Assembly: GCF_006438875.1 (NCBI RefSeq)
Contig: NZ_RCZH01000012.1
Coordinates: 1 to 64,000, forward strand
Source of the DNA: Flavobacterium pectinovorum
GTDB taxonomy: Bacteria; Bacteroidota; Bacteroidia; Flavobacteriales; Flavobacteriaceae
Direction of reading: 5' to 3'
DNA: 64,000 nucleotides
Shown: positions 52,697 through 62,267 of the stretch, piece after piece
Position numbering within the stretch: position 1 is the first letter of the stretch
How the letters are laid out: the number at the start of each line of letters is the position of its first letter
Translations under genes and position numbers: made by a program
The notes under the pieces: model-generated
What the model saw: the letters and a program-made list of their open reading frames with translations, nothing else
Told to the model about the DNA's origin: nothing
Database searches by the model: none

Positions 52697-53227
52697 TTAT
52701 TTGATAGTTTCTACGACATTTCCGCAAGTAAGCATCGATGAACCATAATACGGATTTTTAACTGCTTTTTCTTTGCTTAACCAATCAGCATCAGCCATTG
52801 GGCAATATTGTTTGTAGACAACGGCATCAGATTTTGAAACTTTAATTAATTCGTAAGTACTTTTTGAAAGTGATTTAAAAGTTTCGCGTTGTTTTTTGAT
52901 ATCAGTGCTAGCCGAAATACTTTTTGCGTCGGCAGTTATTTTTTTCATGACTTTCATCCATGCAGTATGTTCGTCACTTTTTAATTTATCCATTTTTACT
53001 GCGGTAATTGCCGTCAATAAATCTTTGGCTTTCGCCGAAGTTAATTTTGCATCGCTTTTAATCAATGCATCTTTTACATTAAAATAAGCATCGTAAACAG
53101 TTTGCAACTGACTTGAATCAGCAATCTCAATTGGAGTTGTTTCAGTTTTTATTGTATTTGCCTGAACGAAATTTGCAGAGAATAATACTGTAATTACTGC
53201 TGCTATAGTTGAAATTGAATTTTTCAT
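52697..53227 (-). CDS. DUF3347 periplasmic copper-related protein
   Basis: The 176-aa protein has a signal peptide (TIAAVITVLFSANFVQA) and a four-helix domain (LQTVYDAYFNVKDALIKSDA, AKAKDLLTAITAVK). A C-terminal metal-binding motif (YKQYCPMADADW ... MLTCGN) follows. DUF3347 is found with Cu efflux proteins. It is cotranscribed with the HMA-AraC regulator. Confidence 0.85.
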   Translation of the reverse strand: MKNSISTIAAVITVLFSANFVQANTIKTETTPIEIADSSQLQTVYDAYFNVKDALIKSDAKLTSAKAKDLLTAITAVKMDKLKSDEHTAWMKVMKKITADAKSISASTDIKKQRETFKSLSKSTYELIKVSKSDAVVYKQYCPMADADWLSKEKAVKNPYYGSSMLTCGNVVETIK

Positions 53228-53398
53228 TTTATGTGATTTTATAGAGAATGTATTTTTTCTCTAAGTTAAATAATTTTAATCTTTATCGGAAGTTATTGTC
53301 TCGCAATCCCGATAGCTATCGGAAGCAAAGCATATTATTTTTTCTTTGTGACTTAGTGCCTTTGTGGCAAAACCCAACTATGGCTGTCAGAAATACGG

Positions 53399-53785
53399 TT
53401 ATTTTATTTTAGGCGGTAACCAAATCGAAGTAAAACCAGCAGAAACACTGGCGGTTTTATGGTCTAAAGTTGTTTTCTCAGTAGAGAAATTGAACAAGTT
53501 ATTATCAAAATCAAATTCATTTACTGCCATCAAACTAAACGAAAGCCCGGAAGTTGTACAGCCGGAATGATCACATTTTCCGCTGCAGCCGTGTTGGTCT
53601 TTTTTAGAATCGTGATTTTTCGTGCAGCAATCTTTCTGACAAGAATCTGCTGTTTCTTTTTCTGAAACTGTTTTCTTTTCACACGAAGTTTTTTCTTCAG
53701 CTTTTCCACAAGCATAACCCGAATTGGACATCAAAAAGAAGCCAAGAGTTACAAAAAGGAATAGTATGTGGAATTTTTTTGACAA
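53399..53785 (-). CDS. exported Cys-rich protein, putative metal binder
   Basis: The frame starts at a TTG (no ATG gives the full signal) and reads a signal peptide (FHILFLFVTLGFFLMSNSGYA). A Cys/Lys/His segment follows with about ten cysteines (EKTSCEKK, DSCQKDCCTKNHD, HGCSGKCDHSGCTT), then a short beta-rich tail. The Cys/His spacing suggests metal binding, consistent with the copper neighbours. It is a separate transcript from the DUF3347 gene. Confidence 0.7.
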   Translation of the reverse strand: MSKKFHILFLFVTLGFFLMSNSGYACGKAEEKTSCEKKTVSEKETADSCQKDCCTKNHDSKKDQHGCSGKCDHSGCTTSGLSFSLMAVNEFDFDNNLFNFSTEKTTLDHKTASVSAGFTSIWLPPKIK

Positions 53786-53856
53786 TGAAATTAATTTTAG
53801 AAATACAAATTTAGATATTTTTTTTAAGAGCTGCTACATATTTAAGATTTCCAATT

Positions 53857-54690
53857 TTAAGTTTTCTTAAAATCTGTTGGCTTCATGTTTTTTCTCTTTT
53901 TAAAATAGTTTGACAAATGGCTTTCATCGGTAAAACCAAATTCATAAGCAATTTGCTTAATCGGTAACTGATTGTTGTGAATTCGTTTTTCGATTAAAGT
54001 CGTTCTCAGATTATGAATATAATCACGATAATTAATGGTAAAAGTTCTTTTGAAGTAAGCGCTAAAATAAGTTTCAGCTATATTAAAATGACTCGCAATA
54101 ACTTTAATCTGAACTAATTTAGGATTGTATATATTCTGATGAATATATGAAGTGATTTGCTCGTTGTCGATAGAATTTCCTTTAATGACAAGATTCTGAC
54201 CGCGCATGGTTTCTTTGATTAATCCAAAAATAGAAAGAATTTGGTAAAATACAATTGGTGAAGTCGAAACATCGGTTTTGCAATTATAAGCGGCAATATT
54301 TTCGATCGTATTTCTTAATATTGTTTTGCAGGGATCATCCAATTTAAGAACTGTTTCTTTGAGTGTTTTATCACGCATGAAACTTTCCGGAGTATGAATT
54401 AAAAATTCGTCACAAGTAAGATTCTGTTTTGAATTAAAATAGTTGTCGGTGAACTTAATATAAAAGAAACGCGTACTTTTTTTAATATCAAAATAATGTT
54501 CGTCTTCCGGTGAAATCACAAACAGATCTCCCGATTTATATGGTAATAGGTTGTTATTCAGATGATGAACTCCGATCCCTTTTTTGATATAAATAATTTC
54601 ATAATACGTATGCGTGTGTGGCGGAAGGTGAAATTTCTCATCTTCAAATTCATCAATAACCAATGTCTTGAATTGATTTAATATTGGCAT
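53857..54690 (-). CDS. AraC-family regulator with cupin domain
   Basis: The 277-aa protein starts with a cupin sensor (HLPPHTHTYYEIIYIKKGIG, LFVISPEDEHYFDI). It ends with the AraC double HTH (VIASHFNIAETYFSAYFKRT, KQIAYEFGFTDESHLSNYFK). It is divergent from the MFS transporter and probably controls it in response to a small molecule. Confidence 0.9.
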   Translation of the reverse strand: MPILNQFKTLVIDEFEDEKFHLPPHTHTYYEIIYIKKGIGVHHLNNNLLPYKSGDLFVISPEDEHYFDIKKSTRFFYIKFTDNYFNSKQNLTCDEFLIHTPESFMRDKTLKETVLKLDDPCKTILRNTIENIAAYNCKTDVSTSPIVFYQILSIFGLIKETMRGQNLVIKGNSIDNEQITSYIHQNIYNPKLVQIKVIASHFNIAETYFSAYFKRTFTINYRDYIHNLRTTLIEKRIHNNQLPIKQIAYEFGFTDESHLSNYFKKRKNMKPTDFKKT

Positions 54691-54748
54691 AGCATAAATT
54701 TACAAGTTTATATCGCAAATGTACAACTTTTTTCACGTTTAACAGCGT

Positions 54749-54756
54749 TAACTTTG
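54749..54756 (+). promoter_or_regulatory. -7 promoter box of the MFS gene
   Basis: TAACTTTG matches TAnnTTTG in the gap between the divergent AraC and MFS genes. It implies a start near 54763, 30 bases before the ATG at 54793. Confidence 0.6.
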
Positions 54757-54792
54757 CATCATAGAAAGGCTATTCCTTTCTTACCAAACAAA

Positions 54793-55959
54793 ATGAAAAA
54801 AAGTCTTATTGCACTCTCATTAGGAGGTTTAACAATTGGTATTACCGAGTTTGTTATGATGGGTTTGTTGCCGGATATTGCCTCAGATATGAAAGTTTCG
54901 ATTCCGGTTGCGGGATATTTAATTTCTGCTTACGCACTTGGCGTTGTAATTGGAGCACCTTTATTAGTAATCTTAGGGAGAAACTTAGCTCCTAAGAAAA
55001 TGCTTTTAATATTAGCTTTGATGTTAACTGTTTTTAATGCGCTTTCTATTATTGCACCTACGTATAATTTTCTGTTCGCATCGAGATTCCTTTCGGGATT
55101 ACCGCACGGCGCCTTTTTTGGAGTTGGAGCTGTAGTCGCAAGCCGATTGGCAGACAAAGGCAAAGAAGCTCAGGCAATTGCTATTATGTTTTCGGGTTTA
55201 ACGCTGGCTAATTTAATTGGTGTTCCAATTGGTACTTATATAGGGCATAATTTTATATGGCGTTACACCTTTATCTTAATTGCAATTGTAGGTATGCTTA
55301 CGTTTTTGTTTATTACTTTATGGATGCCAAATCTGGAGAAAAGCGGAAATGTAAATATGAAAACGCAACTGCTATTTTTTAAGAAAACAGAAGCCTGGCT
55401 GATTATCGGAATTACTGCGATTGGGTTTGCAGGATTATTTGCCTGGATTAGTTATATCGCGCCTTTATTAACGAATGTTTCTAAGTTCTCGGCTGAAGAT
55501 GTTTCTTATATTCTGATTCTGGCAGGACTTGGAATGGTTGTTGGAAATTTTGCCGGCGGTAAATTAGCCGATAAATTTTCTCCTGCACCAACCGTATTGG
55601 CTTTATTATTTGTAATGTCGATCGATTTAATTTTAGTTTATCTGTTCTCTTATAATCAATATATCTCTTTGTTTTTGACATTCTTAACCGGAGCAATTTC
55701 TTTTTCAGTTATCGCACCTATTCAGATGTTAATGATTAAAACGGCTAAGGGTGCTGAGATGATTGCTTCGGCAGCACTTCAGGGAAGTTTTAATATTGGG
55801 AATGCTTTGGGAGCTTTCTTAGGTGGATTACCATTGGCAGCTGGTTACAGTTATGCTTCTCCAAATCTTATTGGCGTAGGAATGGCGATTACCGGTATGA
55901 TTATCACTTTTGCTTTAATGCAGAAACATAAAAGCAATTTGCAGTTACAGAATGCTTAA
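54793..55959 (+). CDS. MFS transporter (DHA1-type exporter)
   Basis: The ATG at 54793 was preferred to a TTG 39 bases upstream. The 388-aa protein has 12 predicted helices and DHA1 signatures: FVMMGLLPDIASDM, APLLVILGRNLAPKKMLLIL, FASRFLSGLPHGAFFGVGAV. This group (AraJ/YdhP-like) exports sugars or drugs. Pairing with a divergent cupin-AraC regulator suggests an inducible efflux system; the substrate is unknown. Confidence 0.9.
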   Translation: MKKSLIALSLGGLTIGITEFVMMGLLPDIASDMKVSIPVAGYLISAYALGVVIGAPLLVILGRNLAPKKMLLILALMLTVFNALSIIAPTYNFLFASRFLSGLPHGAFFGVGAVVASRLADKGKEAQAIAIMFSGLTLANLIGVPIGTYIGHNFIWRYTFILIAIVGMLTFLFITLWMPNLEKSGNVNMKTQLLFFKKTEAWLIIGITAIGFAGLFAWISYIAPLLTNVSKFSAEDVSYILILAGLGMVVGNFAGGKLADKFSPAPTVLALLFVMSIDLILVYLFSYNQYISLFLTFLTGAISFSVIAPIQMLMIKTAKGAEMIASAALQGSFNIGNALGAFLGGLPLAAGYSYASPNLIGVGMAITGMIITFALMQKHKSNLQLQNA

Positions 55960-55990
55960 AAAATAATATTCTTTCATCGGGAACATTACA

Positions 55991-56620
55991 TCGGTAGAAA
56001 AAGAATGTTTCGCGATTTGATATCATCCCTTAGCGTAATGTTAAGTTAAGGGGAAATCTATAAAACTACTTAACAGTTTAATCAAGAAAGTAATTAGAAA
56101 AATCTGTTTTTATCAGCGTTTTATTTTGACGCGGATAAAACAGATTTACTTCGTAAAAACGCGGATAAAAACGGATTTGATCTGCAATAATTTTATTTTT
56201 TAACAGCTTAACTTAATGAAATTGCTCTTAGGGATGTTTGATGATTGTATGTGCATATATAATATTGGTTATGAAACAAACGTTCCTACGGAACGTAAAA
56301 AAAGCGCATTATGACTGGTTTTACCAATGAGATGTTCCGATGGAACAAAAACTGTTTACAATATTTCATCAGATTGTTTTTTTTATATTCTGATTATTAA
56401 AAAACAAAAAATCATATTTATTTTTGTTCCATCGGAACATCTCATCGGTAGAAAAAGAATGTTTCGCGATTTGATATCATCCCTTAGGGATGTTTGATGA
56501 ATTGTATGTGCATATAATATTGGTTATGAAACAAACGTTTCTAGGGAACGTAAAAAAAGCGCATTATTATTGGTTTTACCGATGAGATGTTCCGCTGGAA
56601 CAAAAATATTGTTTACATAC
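55991..56620. repeat. intergenic repeat block
   Basis: A 43-base direct repeat (CGGTAGAAAAAGAATGTTTC then GCGATTTGATATCATCCCTTA) occurs at 55992 and 56445. A second repeated unit (AACAAACGTTCCTACGGAAC and its variant) occurs at about 56275 and 56531. GTTCCGATGGAAC/GTTCCATCGGAAC palindromes lie between. No gene is seen; these are interspersed repeat units of Flavobacterium type. Confidence 0.75.
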
Positions 56621-56659
56621 AAAAGCCCTTAAACCTAATTTGGTTTAAGGGCTTTTTTG
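56621..56659. terminator. terminator-type hairpin
   Basis: AAAAGCCCTTAAACC-TAATT-TGGTTTAAGGGCTTTTTT, 15-bp stem with T-run. Confidence 0.8.
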
Positions 56660-56821
56660 TGTTTATTATTGATTGGTTAATCTTTTTTTTAGCGTGAATT
56701 TATCTCTTCTCAAATTTGAATAGGTAAAATCATTATTCATTTTCTTTCTTAAAATTATTTTCTTCTTTTTTGATTCGGCACACTTATTTATTCCTACTAT
56801 TAATTTTGCAATATTTATTTA

Positions 56822-57020
56822 TGTAATCGATTGTTTTATCTGAAAAAGTGAAGTAAATGTATATTCTATAATAATATATTTAATATTTATTAGTGTTATA
56901 AATTGCATATGTAATAGAAATAAGTGCTTTTATTTTTGATATATAATTTTATTTATGAAATTTTTAGGAAAATTAATTTTTTATATAAAAAAAATATCTA
57001 TGTTTGTGTAATCGATTACA
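56822..57020 (+). promoter_or_regulatory. two LacI-type palindromes upstream of SusC 2
   Basis: The exact palindrome TGTAATCGATTACA lies at 57007-57020, and a near-copy TGTAATCGATTG at 56822-56833, in the 530-base AT-rich leader of the SusC operon. CG-centred palindromes of this form are typical LacI-family operators. The regulator gene is not in the window. Confidence 0.55.
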
Positions 57021-57189
57021 ATATTGCAATTGTAAGAGATGTAGTAATCTCAAAATATCATTTGAGGGACGGAAGAAGTAGACTGCTACTACAAAATTGA
57101 GATTTTAAATCGGAAATAGGAGCTTTTATAAAAAGAGTAAAAAATATACAAACAACGATATAACCAATTAGTAATTAAAACAATTAACC

Positions 57190-60100
57190 ATGAATTTTAA
57201 AGATTTATTTAATAAAGGAGCAAATTGTTCTTTTGCAGTTGTTTTCTTATTGTGCCTGCTAACGTGCAATCGTATGAGCGCACAAAATTTAGCAGTTGAA
57301 GGTACTGTTAAGGATGCTGCAGGATTGACTTTGCCAGGTGTTAATATAATTGAAAAAGGAACTAAGAATAGTGCTTCTACTGATTTTGACGGGCATTATA
57401 AAATAAAGCTGACGAATGCGAAAGCGGTATTGGCTTTTTCATTTATAGGGTTTCAAACCAAAGAGATAGCTGTAGCAGGTAAAAGTAAACTTGATATTAA
57501 TTTAAGCGAAGATTCACATGCGTTAAACGAAGTAGTAGTTGTTGGATATGGATCCGTAAAAAAATCAGATTTAACCGGTGCTGTTTCTTCAATCTCCGGA
57601 AATGACCTGAAGAAAATTCCGGTTTCTAATATTGCCGAAGCTTTAACGGGAAGAATAGCCGGAGTTCAGGTTACTTCTAGTGAAGGTTCTCCTGACGCTG
57701 ATATTAAAATTAGAGTTCGTGGCGGTGGATCGTTAACGCAAGATGCCTCACCTTTAATTATAGTTGATGGTTTTCCGGTGAATAGTATGAGTGATATTGC
57801 TGCTTCAAATGTTGAATCGATGACCGTATTAAAAGATGCTTCTTCGACTGCAATCTATGGTTCCAGAGGAGCAAACGGGGTTATTATTATTACGACTAAA
57901 ACCGGTAAAGATGGAAAAATGGCAGTGAGTTTTAATATGTTTTATGGCATGAAAACAATGGCTAATGACATAGAGGTTCTTCCTGTTGATGATTTTGTAA
58001 AGTGGCAATATGAATATGCTTTACTTAGCCAAACAGATAAAACTATTTTGAGTAACCCAAATTCTTATACAAAGTATTTTGGAAACTGGCAGGATCGCGA
58101 TTTATATAACGGAGTAAAAGGAACAGACTGGCAAAAGCAAATTTATGGTCGTCGTGGCGAAGTAAATAGCCGTGATTTAGGGATTCGTGGCGGAAATGAA
58201 AATTTAAGCTACAACTTTAACTATGCTTACTATGATGAAAAAGCAATTATGGTTGGGTCAGATTTTAAAAGAAACAACTTGTCATTGGCGTTGAAAAATA
58301 AAGCAAGTGATAAAATTGATCTTGCTTTTACTGTACGTTATTCTGATACAGAAGTTAATGGTGGTGGTGCAAATGAACAAAACGAAGTTTCATCGCTTGA
58401 TAGCCGTTTGCGTCATAGTGTTGGTTACTCTCCAATTCCAATGCCGGGATTAACGACAGATAATGATGACCAAAGTGTTAACAGTTATTTGGTGAACCCT
58501 TTTTTAGCAATATCAGATAATGCGCGTCAGCAAGCCAAGAAAAATTACAATTTATTAGGAAGCTTTGGATGGAAACTTGCTCAAAATCTGAAGTTTCAAA
58601 GTGATTTAGGTTTAGATAATTATAATTATTCAGATTATCGTTTTTATGGTTCCTCTACTTATTTTTCAAGTACTGCAAAAGTTGGAGCAGGAAAACCTGC
58701 TATGGTAATGAGCGATCGTAAAGATGTACGTTTTAGAAATGCCAATACCTTCAATTATGATTTTAAAAATCTTCTGGGAGTAAATCATCATTTAACCGCT
58801 CTTTTAGGAGAAGAAATGATCACTACTACATCAAACAATAATACTACCACAATGTTGAATTATCCTGATTTCTTTGATTTGGATGATGCAAGGAAATTGA
58901 CCACTCAGGGAACACCATTTTCAGTGGATAATTTTTACAGTCCTGACGATAAATTATTATCATTTTTTGGACGTGCAAATTATGATTATAAAGATCGCTA
59001 TTTATTGACTGCTTCTTTTCGTGCCGATGGTTCAAGCAGATTTTTGGGTGATAATCGTTGGGGATATTTTCCAGCAGCAGCGGCAGCGTGGAAAATTTCT
59101 GAAGAAAGCTTTCTTAAAAATACTTCATGGCTCAATCTTCTTAAGTTGAGACTAAGTTATGGTGAAGCAGGTAATAATAATATTCCGGTAGGGCAAACAG
59201 TTCAAAGTTATATGTCGAGTACCAACTCTTTCATAGATGGTTTTGGCAGTTATTGGGCTCCATCGAGTGTTTTGGCAAATCCAAATTTGAAATGGGAAAC
59301 TACTGTTACACAAAATTTAGGTCTTGATTTTGGATTTTTTAAAAATCGTTTAAACGGAACTTTTGATGTATATAAAAATGTAACGCATGATTTGCTAATA
59401 GAATTTCCGGTAGGAGGTACAGGATATAAGACTCAATATAGAAATATGGGTGAAACTCAAAATACCGGTTTTGAAGCTACTGTGAATTTTATCGCATTTG
59501 AAAGAAAGAATTTTGGTTTGAATTTTTCTGTGAATGTTGGGATTAACAAAAACAAAATCAACTCTCTTGGCGTAATGGACAATTTTGGTGTAAATACCAA
59601 TTGGGCATCTACTGATATTGGGAATGATTATGCTGTAAATGCAGGTTCTTCAATGGGATTAATGTACGGTTTTCAAAGTGCAGGACGATATGAAGTTTCT
59701 GACTTTGATTATGTTGGAGGAAAATATACTTTAAAAACTGGTGTCGCTGATGCAACAAGTGTTTTGGGAAGTGCGGTACAACCAGGTATGATGAAATTAA
59801 AAAATACGGATGGTTCTGCAGATAATAAAGTTACGGCGTCAGATCAAACGGTTATTGGAAACGCTAATCCTAAAAGTACAGGAGGTTTAGTTATTAATGC
59901 CAATGCTTATGGCTTTGATCTTTCTGCTGCTTTCAACTGGACTATCGGGAATGATATCTACAACGCAAACAAAGCAGAATTTTCTACAGCAAACAGAAAC
60001 GGACAATATAAGAATTTAAGTACTGAAATGGCAGATGGCAAGAGATGGACGAATTTAGATCCTGCTTCAGGACAATTAGTGACAGATCCTACTGGTTTAG

Positions 60101-60423
60101 CCGCTTTAAATGCCAACACGACAATGTGGTCTCCGTATATGCAAAAATTTATGTTTACAGACTGGGCTGTAGAAGATGGTTCATTCTTTAGATTAAATAC
60201 GTTGACTTTAGGATATTCTACACCAGAAGCATTGACGTCTAAATTGGGAGTAAGCAAGTTAAGGTTCTATTTTACGGCAACTAATGTTTTTATAATTACA
60301 AATTATTCCGGTCCTGATCCTGAGGTGTCAACAAAAAGAAAAACACCGTTAACGCCTGGAGTCGATTATTCAGCATATCCACGCAGCAGACAATTGGTTT
60401 TTGGTTTAAACCTTAATTTCTAA
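57190..60423 (+). CDS. SusC/RagA-family TonB-linked outer-membrane transporter
   Basis: The 1077-aa protein has a signal peptide and a carboxypeptidase-like domain (VEGTVKDAAGLTLPGVNIIE, STDFDGHYKI). A TonB box-like region (LNEVVVVGYGSVKKSDLTGA), the SusC plug (GRIAGVQVTSSEGSPDADIK, DASSTAIYGSRGANGVIIIT) and a full barrel ending in LVFGLNLNF follow. It imports glycan fragments with the SusD partner 16 bases downstream. The DUF5123-like neighbour points to a pectin-type substrate. Confidence 0.92.
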   Translation: MNFKDLFNKGANCSFAVVFLLCLLTCNRMSAQNLAVEGTVKDAAGLTLPGVNIIEKGTKNSASTDFDGHYKIKLTNAKAVLAFSFIGFQTKEIAVAGKSKLDINLSEDSHALNEVVVVGYGSVKKSDLTGAVSSISGNDLKKIPVSNIAEALTGRIAGVQVTSSEGSPDADIKIRVRGGGSLTQDASPLIIVDGFPVNSMSDIAASNVESMTVLKDASSTAIYGSRGANGVIIITTKTGKDGKMAVSFNMFYGMKTMANDIEVLPVDDFVKWQYEYALLSQTDKTILSNPNSYTKYFGNWQDRDLYNGVKGTDWQKQIYGRRGEVNSRDLGIRGGNENLSYNFNYAYYDEKAIMVGSDFKRNNLSLALKNKASDKIDLAFTVRYSDTEVNGGGANEQNEVSSLDSRLRHSVGYSPIPMPGLTTDNDDQSVNSYLVNPFLAISDNARQQAKKNYNLLGSFGWKLAQNLKFQSDLGLDNYNYSDYRFYGSSTYFSSTAKVGAGKPAMVMSDRKDVRFRNANTFNYDFKNLLGVNHHLTALLGEEMITTTSNNNTTTMLNYPDFFDLDDARKLTTQGTPFSVDNFYSPDDKLLSFFGRANYDYKDRYLLTASFRADGSSRFLGDNRWGYFPAAAAAWKISEESFLKNTSWLNLLKLRLSYGEAGNNNIPVGQTVQSYMSSTNSFIDGFGSYWAPSSVLANPNLKWETTVTQNLGLDFGFFKNRLNGTFDVYKNVTHDLLIEFPVGGTGYKTQYRNMGETQNTGFEATVNFIAFERKNFGLNFSVNVGINKNKINSLGVMDNFGVNTNWASTDIGNDYAVNAGSSMGLMYGFQSAGRYEVSDFDYVGGKYTLKTGVADATSVLGSAVQPGMMKLKNTDGSADNKVTASDQTVIGNANPKSTGGLVINANAYGFDLSAAFNWTIGNDIYNANKAEFSTANRNGQYKNLSTEMADGKRWTNLDPASGQLVTDPTGLAALNANTTMWSPYMQKFMFTDWAVEDGSFFRLNTLTLGYSTPEALTSKLGVSKLRFYFTATNVFIITNYSGPDPEVSTKRKTPLTPGVDYSAYPRSRQLVFGLNLNF

Positions 60424-60439
60424 TTTAAAATTTATCAAA

Positions 60440-62233
60440 ATGAAATATAAAGTAATAATAGCAGGATTAATTATCTCAGGTTTATTGACTTCGTGTCAGG
60501 ATTTTGGTGAAGATTTCTTTGATACTCCTGCGCAATCAACATTAGGAGATGAGATTATATTTTCTAACGCTGAACTGGCAAAAGGTGCTGTTGATGGAAT
60601 AAAAGTTTCATTTGGAGAAGAGCAGTCCTATAGAGGAAGGCTTTTGGCTTATCAGGGATTGAATACGGATACTGAGTGGCTTTTAGCATCTTCCAGTGAA
60701 GGCGCAAAATCAGATTTAGTAGTCTATAATGCCAGACCTGATAATACAGAAATGAACTCGCCAAAAAATGCCTGGGCAATGATGTATGAAGGAATCGAAC
60801 GTGCCAATTTGTGTATTAGAGGTTTGCGTACTTATGGCAATGTACAATCGAATAAGCAACTAGCACAATTGTTAGGAGAAGCATTAACATTACGTGCCAT
60901 TTATTATGCTGATTTGTTAAGAAACTGGGGAGATGTTCCTGTTCGTTTTGTTCCAGTTGTTACCTCAACTATTTATATCCCTAAAACAAATCGCGACGAA
61001 ACTTACAAGCAATTGATCGCAGATTTAGCCGAAGCTTCAACTTTAGTTGGATGGCCAAATGAAACTTCGGCAACAAATAGTACAGAACGTATAAATAAGG
61101 CTTTCGTAAAAAGTTTTAGAGCTCGTCTGGCTATGATGGCAAGCGGATATCAACAATATCCTGACGGAGTGAGACGAAGCATAGATCCGGAACTTTCAGT
61201 AGCAAAGATGTATAGATTGGCATTAGACGAATGCCGCTCCGTTATTGGCAGTGGTTCTGCACATCTAGAACCAACTTTTGAAGGATTATGGAAAAAATAC
61301 AATCAGGAAATTGTAACAGCGGGAGGAGAGTCTCTTTGGGAAATTCCATTTGCAGATACACGAGGAAGAATGCTTTTTACCTTGGCAGTTAAACACGATA
61401 CTTCAGACCAGTTTCAACAAATGGGAGCTAGTAAAGGCGGAGTTAATGGAGCATTGCCATTTGTTTTTTATGATTATGATCAAGCAGATACCCGTCGAGA
61501 TGTGACCTGTGTTCCTTATAAATGGGGTACAGCAGTAAGCGGTAAAGCAAAGCAGGAACTTACAGATTTACAAACGTGGTATTTTGGAAAATACCGTTTT
61601 GAATGGATGAACCGTATTGTTACTGCTCCAAACGACGATGGTTTAAATAAAATTTATATGCGTTATGCCGAAGTACTTTTAATTGCTGCAGAAGCTGCTA
61701 ACGAATTAGAAGGTCCGGGAGCGGCTGCAGGTTATCTAAAAGAAATTCGACGTAGAGCTTTTGCTTCAGCAGATCAGGCGGTAAAAGTAGATGCGTATGT
61801 AGATGGATTGACAAGTAAGGCTGCAATGCTGAATGCTATTGTTGAAGAAAATAAGTATGAATTTACAGGCGAAATGGAACGTAAATATTCTCTTATCAGA
61901 TGGAATTTATTAAAAGCAAAATTAGACGAAGCTAAAGTTAAAATGGCCGATTTGAAAGCACGTACAGGTGATTATCAGGATGTGCCTTCGACTTTGTATT
62001 ACAAATATGAAGATGATGGAATCACATTAGATATTTATGGTTTAAACCGAGGTGAAAATCAGGCTCCAACAGGTTATACTTCTAAAGCTTGGGATAAATT
62101 GGAAGACAATAAAATAACTACTTTATATAAAGCCGGAGTAGATCCTGATAAAAGACAATTTTGGCCAATCTGGCAAACATTTATTGACAATAGTAATGGT
62201 CAATTAGTAAATAACTGGGTTATCGGAAACTAA
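60440..62233 (+). CDS. SusD/RagB-family glycan-binding lipoprotein
   Basis: The 597-aa protein has the lipobox ISGLLTSCQDF (Cys at residue 17). It then shows SusD features (EALTLRAIYYADLLRNWGDV, MRYAEVLLIAAEAANELEGP, YEFTGEMERKYSLIRW). It is longer than the 476-aa SusD 1, in keeping with a different ligand. It binds glycan at the cell surface and caps SusC. It is in the same operon as the SusC and DUF5123-like genes. Confidence 0.92.
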   Translation: MKYKVIIAGLIISGLLTSCQDFGEDFFDTPAQSTLGDEIIFSNAELAKGAVDGIKVSFGEEQSYRGRLLAYQGLNTDTEWLLASSSEGAKSDLVVYNARPDNTEMNSPKNAWAMMYEGIERANLCIRGLRTYGNVQSNKQLAQLLGEALTLRAIYYADLLRNWGDVPVRFVPVVTSTIYIPKTNRDETYKQLIADLAEASTLVGWPNETSATNSTERINKAFVKSFRARLAMMASGYQQYPDGVRRSIDPELSVAKMYRLALDECRSVIGSGSAHLEPTFEGLWKKYNQEIVTAGGESLWEIPFADTRGRMLFTLAVKHDTSDQFQQMGASKGGVNGALPFVFYDYDQADTRRDVTCVPYKWGTAVSGKAKQELTDLQTWYFGKYRFEWMNRIVTAPNDDGLNKIYMRYAEVLLIAAEAANELEGPGAAAGYLKEIRRRAFASADQAVKVDAYVDGLTSKAAMLNAIVEENKYEFTGEMERKYSLIRWNLLKAKLDEAKVKMADLKARTGDYQDVPSTLYYKYEDDGITLDIYGLNRGENQAPTGYTSKAWDKLEDNKITTLYKAGVDPDKRQFWPIWQTFIDNSNGQLVNNWVIGN

Positions 62234-62267
62234 TAAAAATCAACAAATAAATTATAGTTATATAATT

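Noticed and set aside
55991-56620. CRISPR array
   Set aside because: Repeats are only two copies each, of unequal spacing, without spacers or cas genes.
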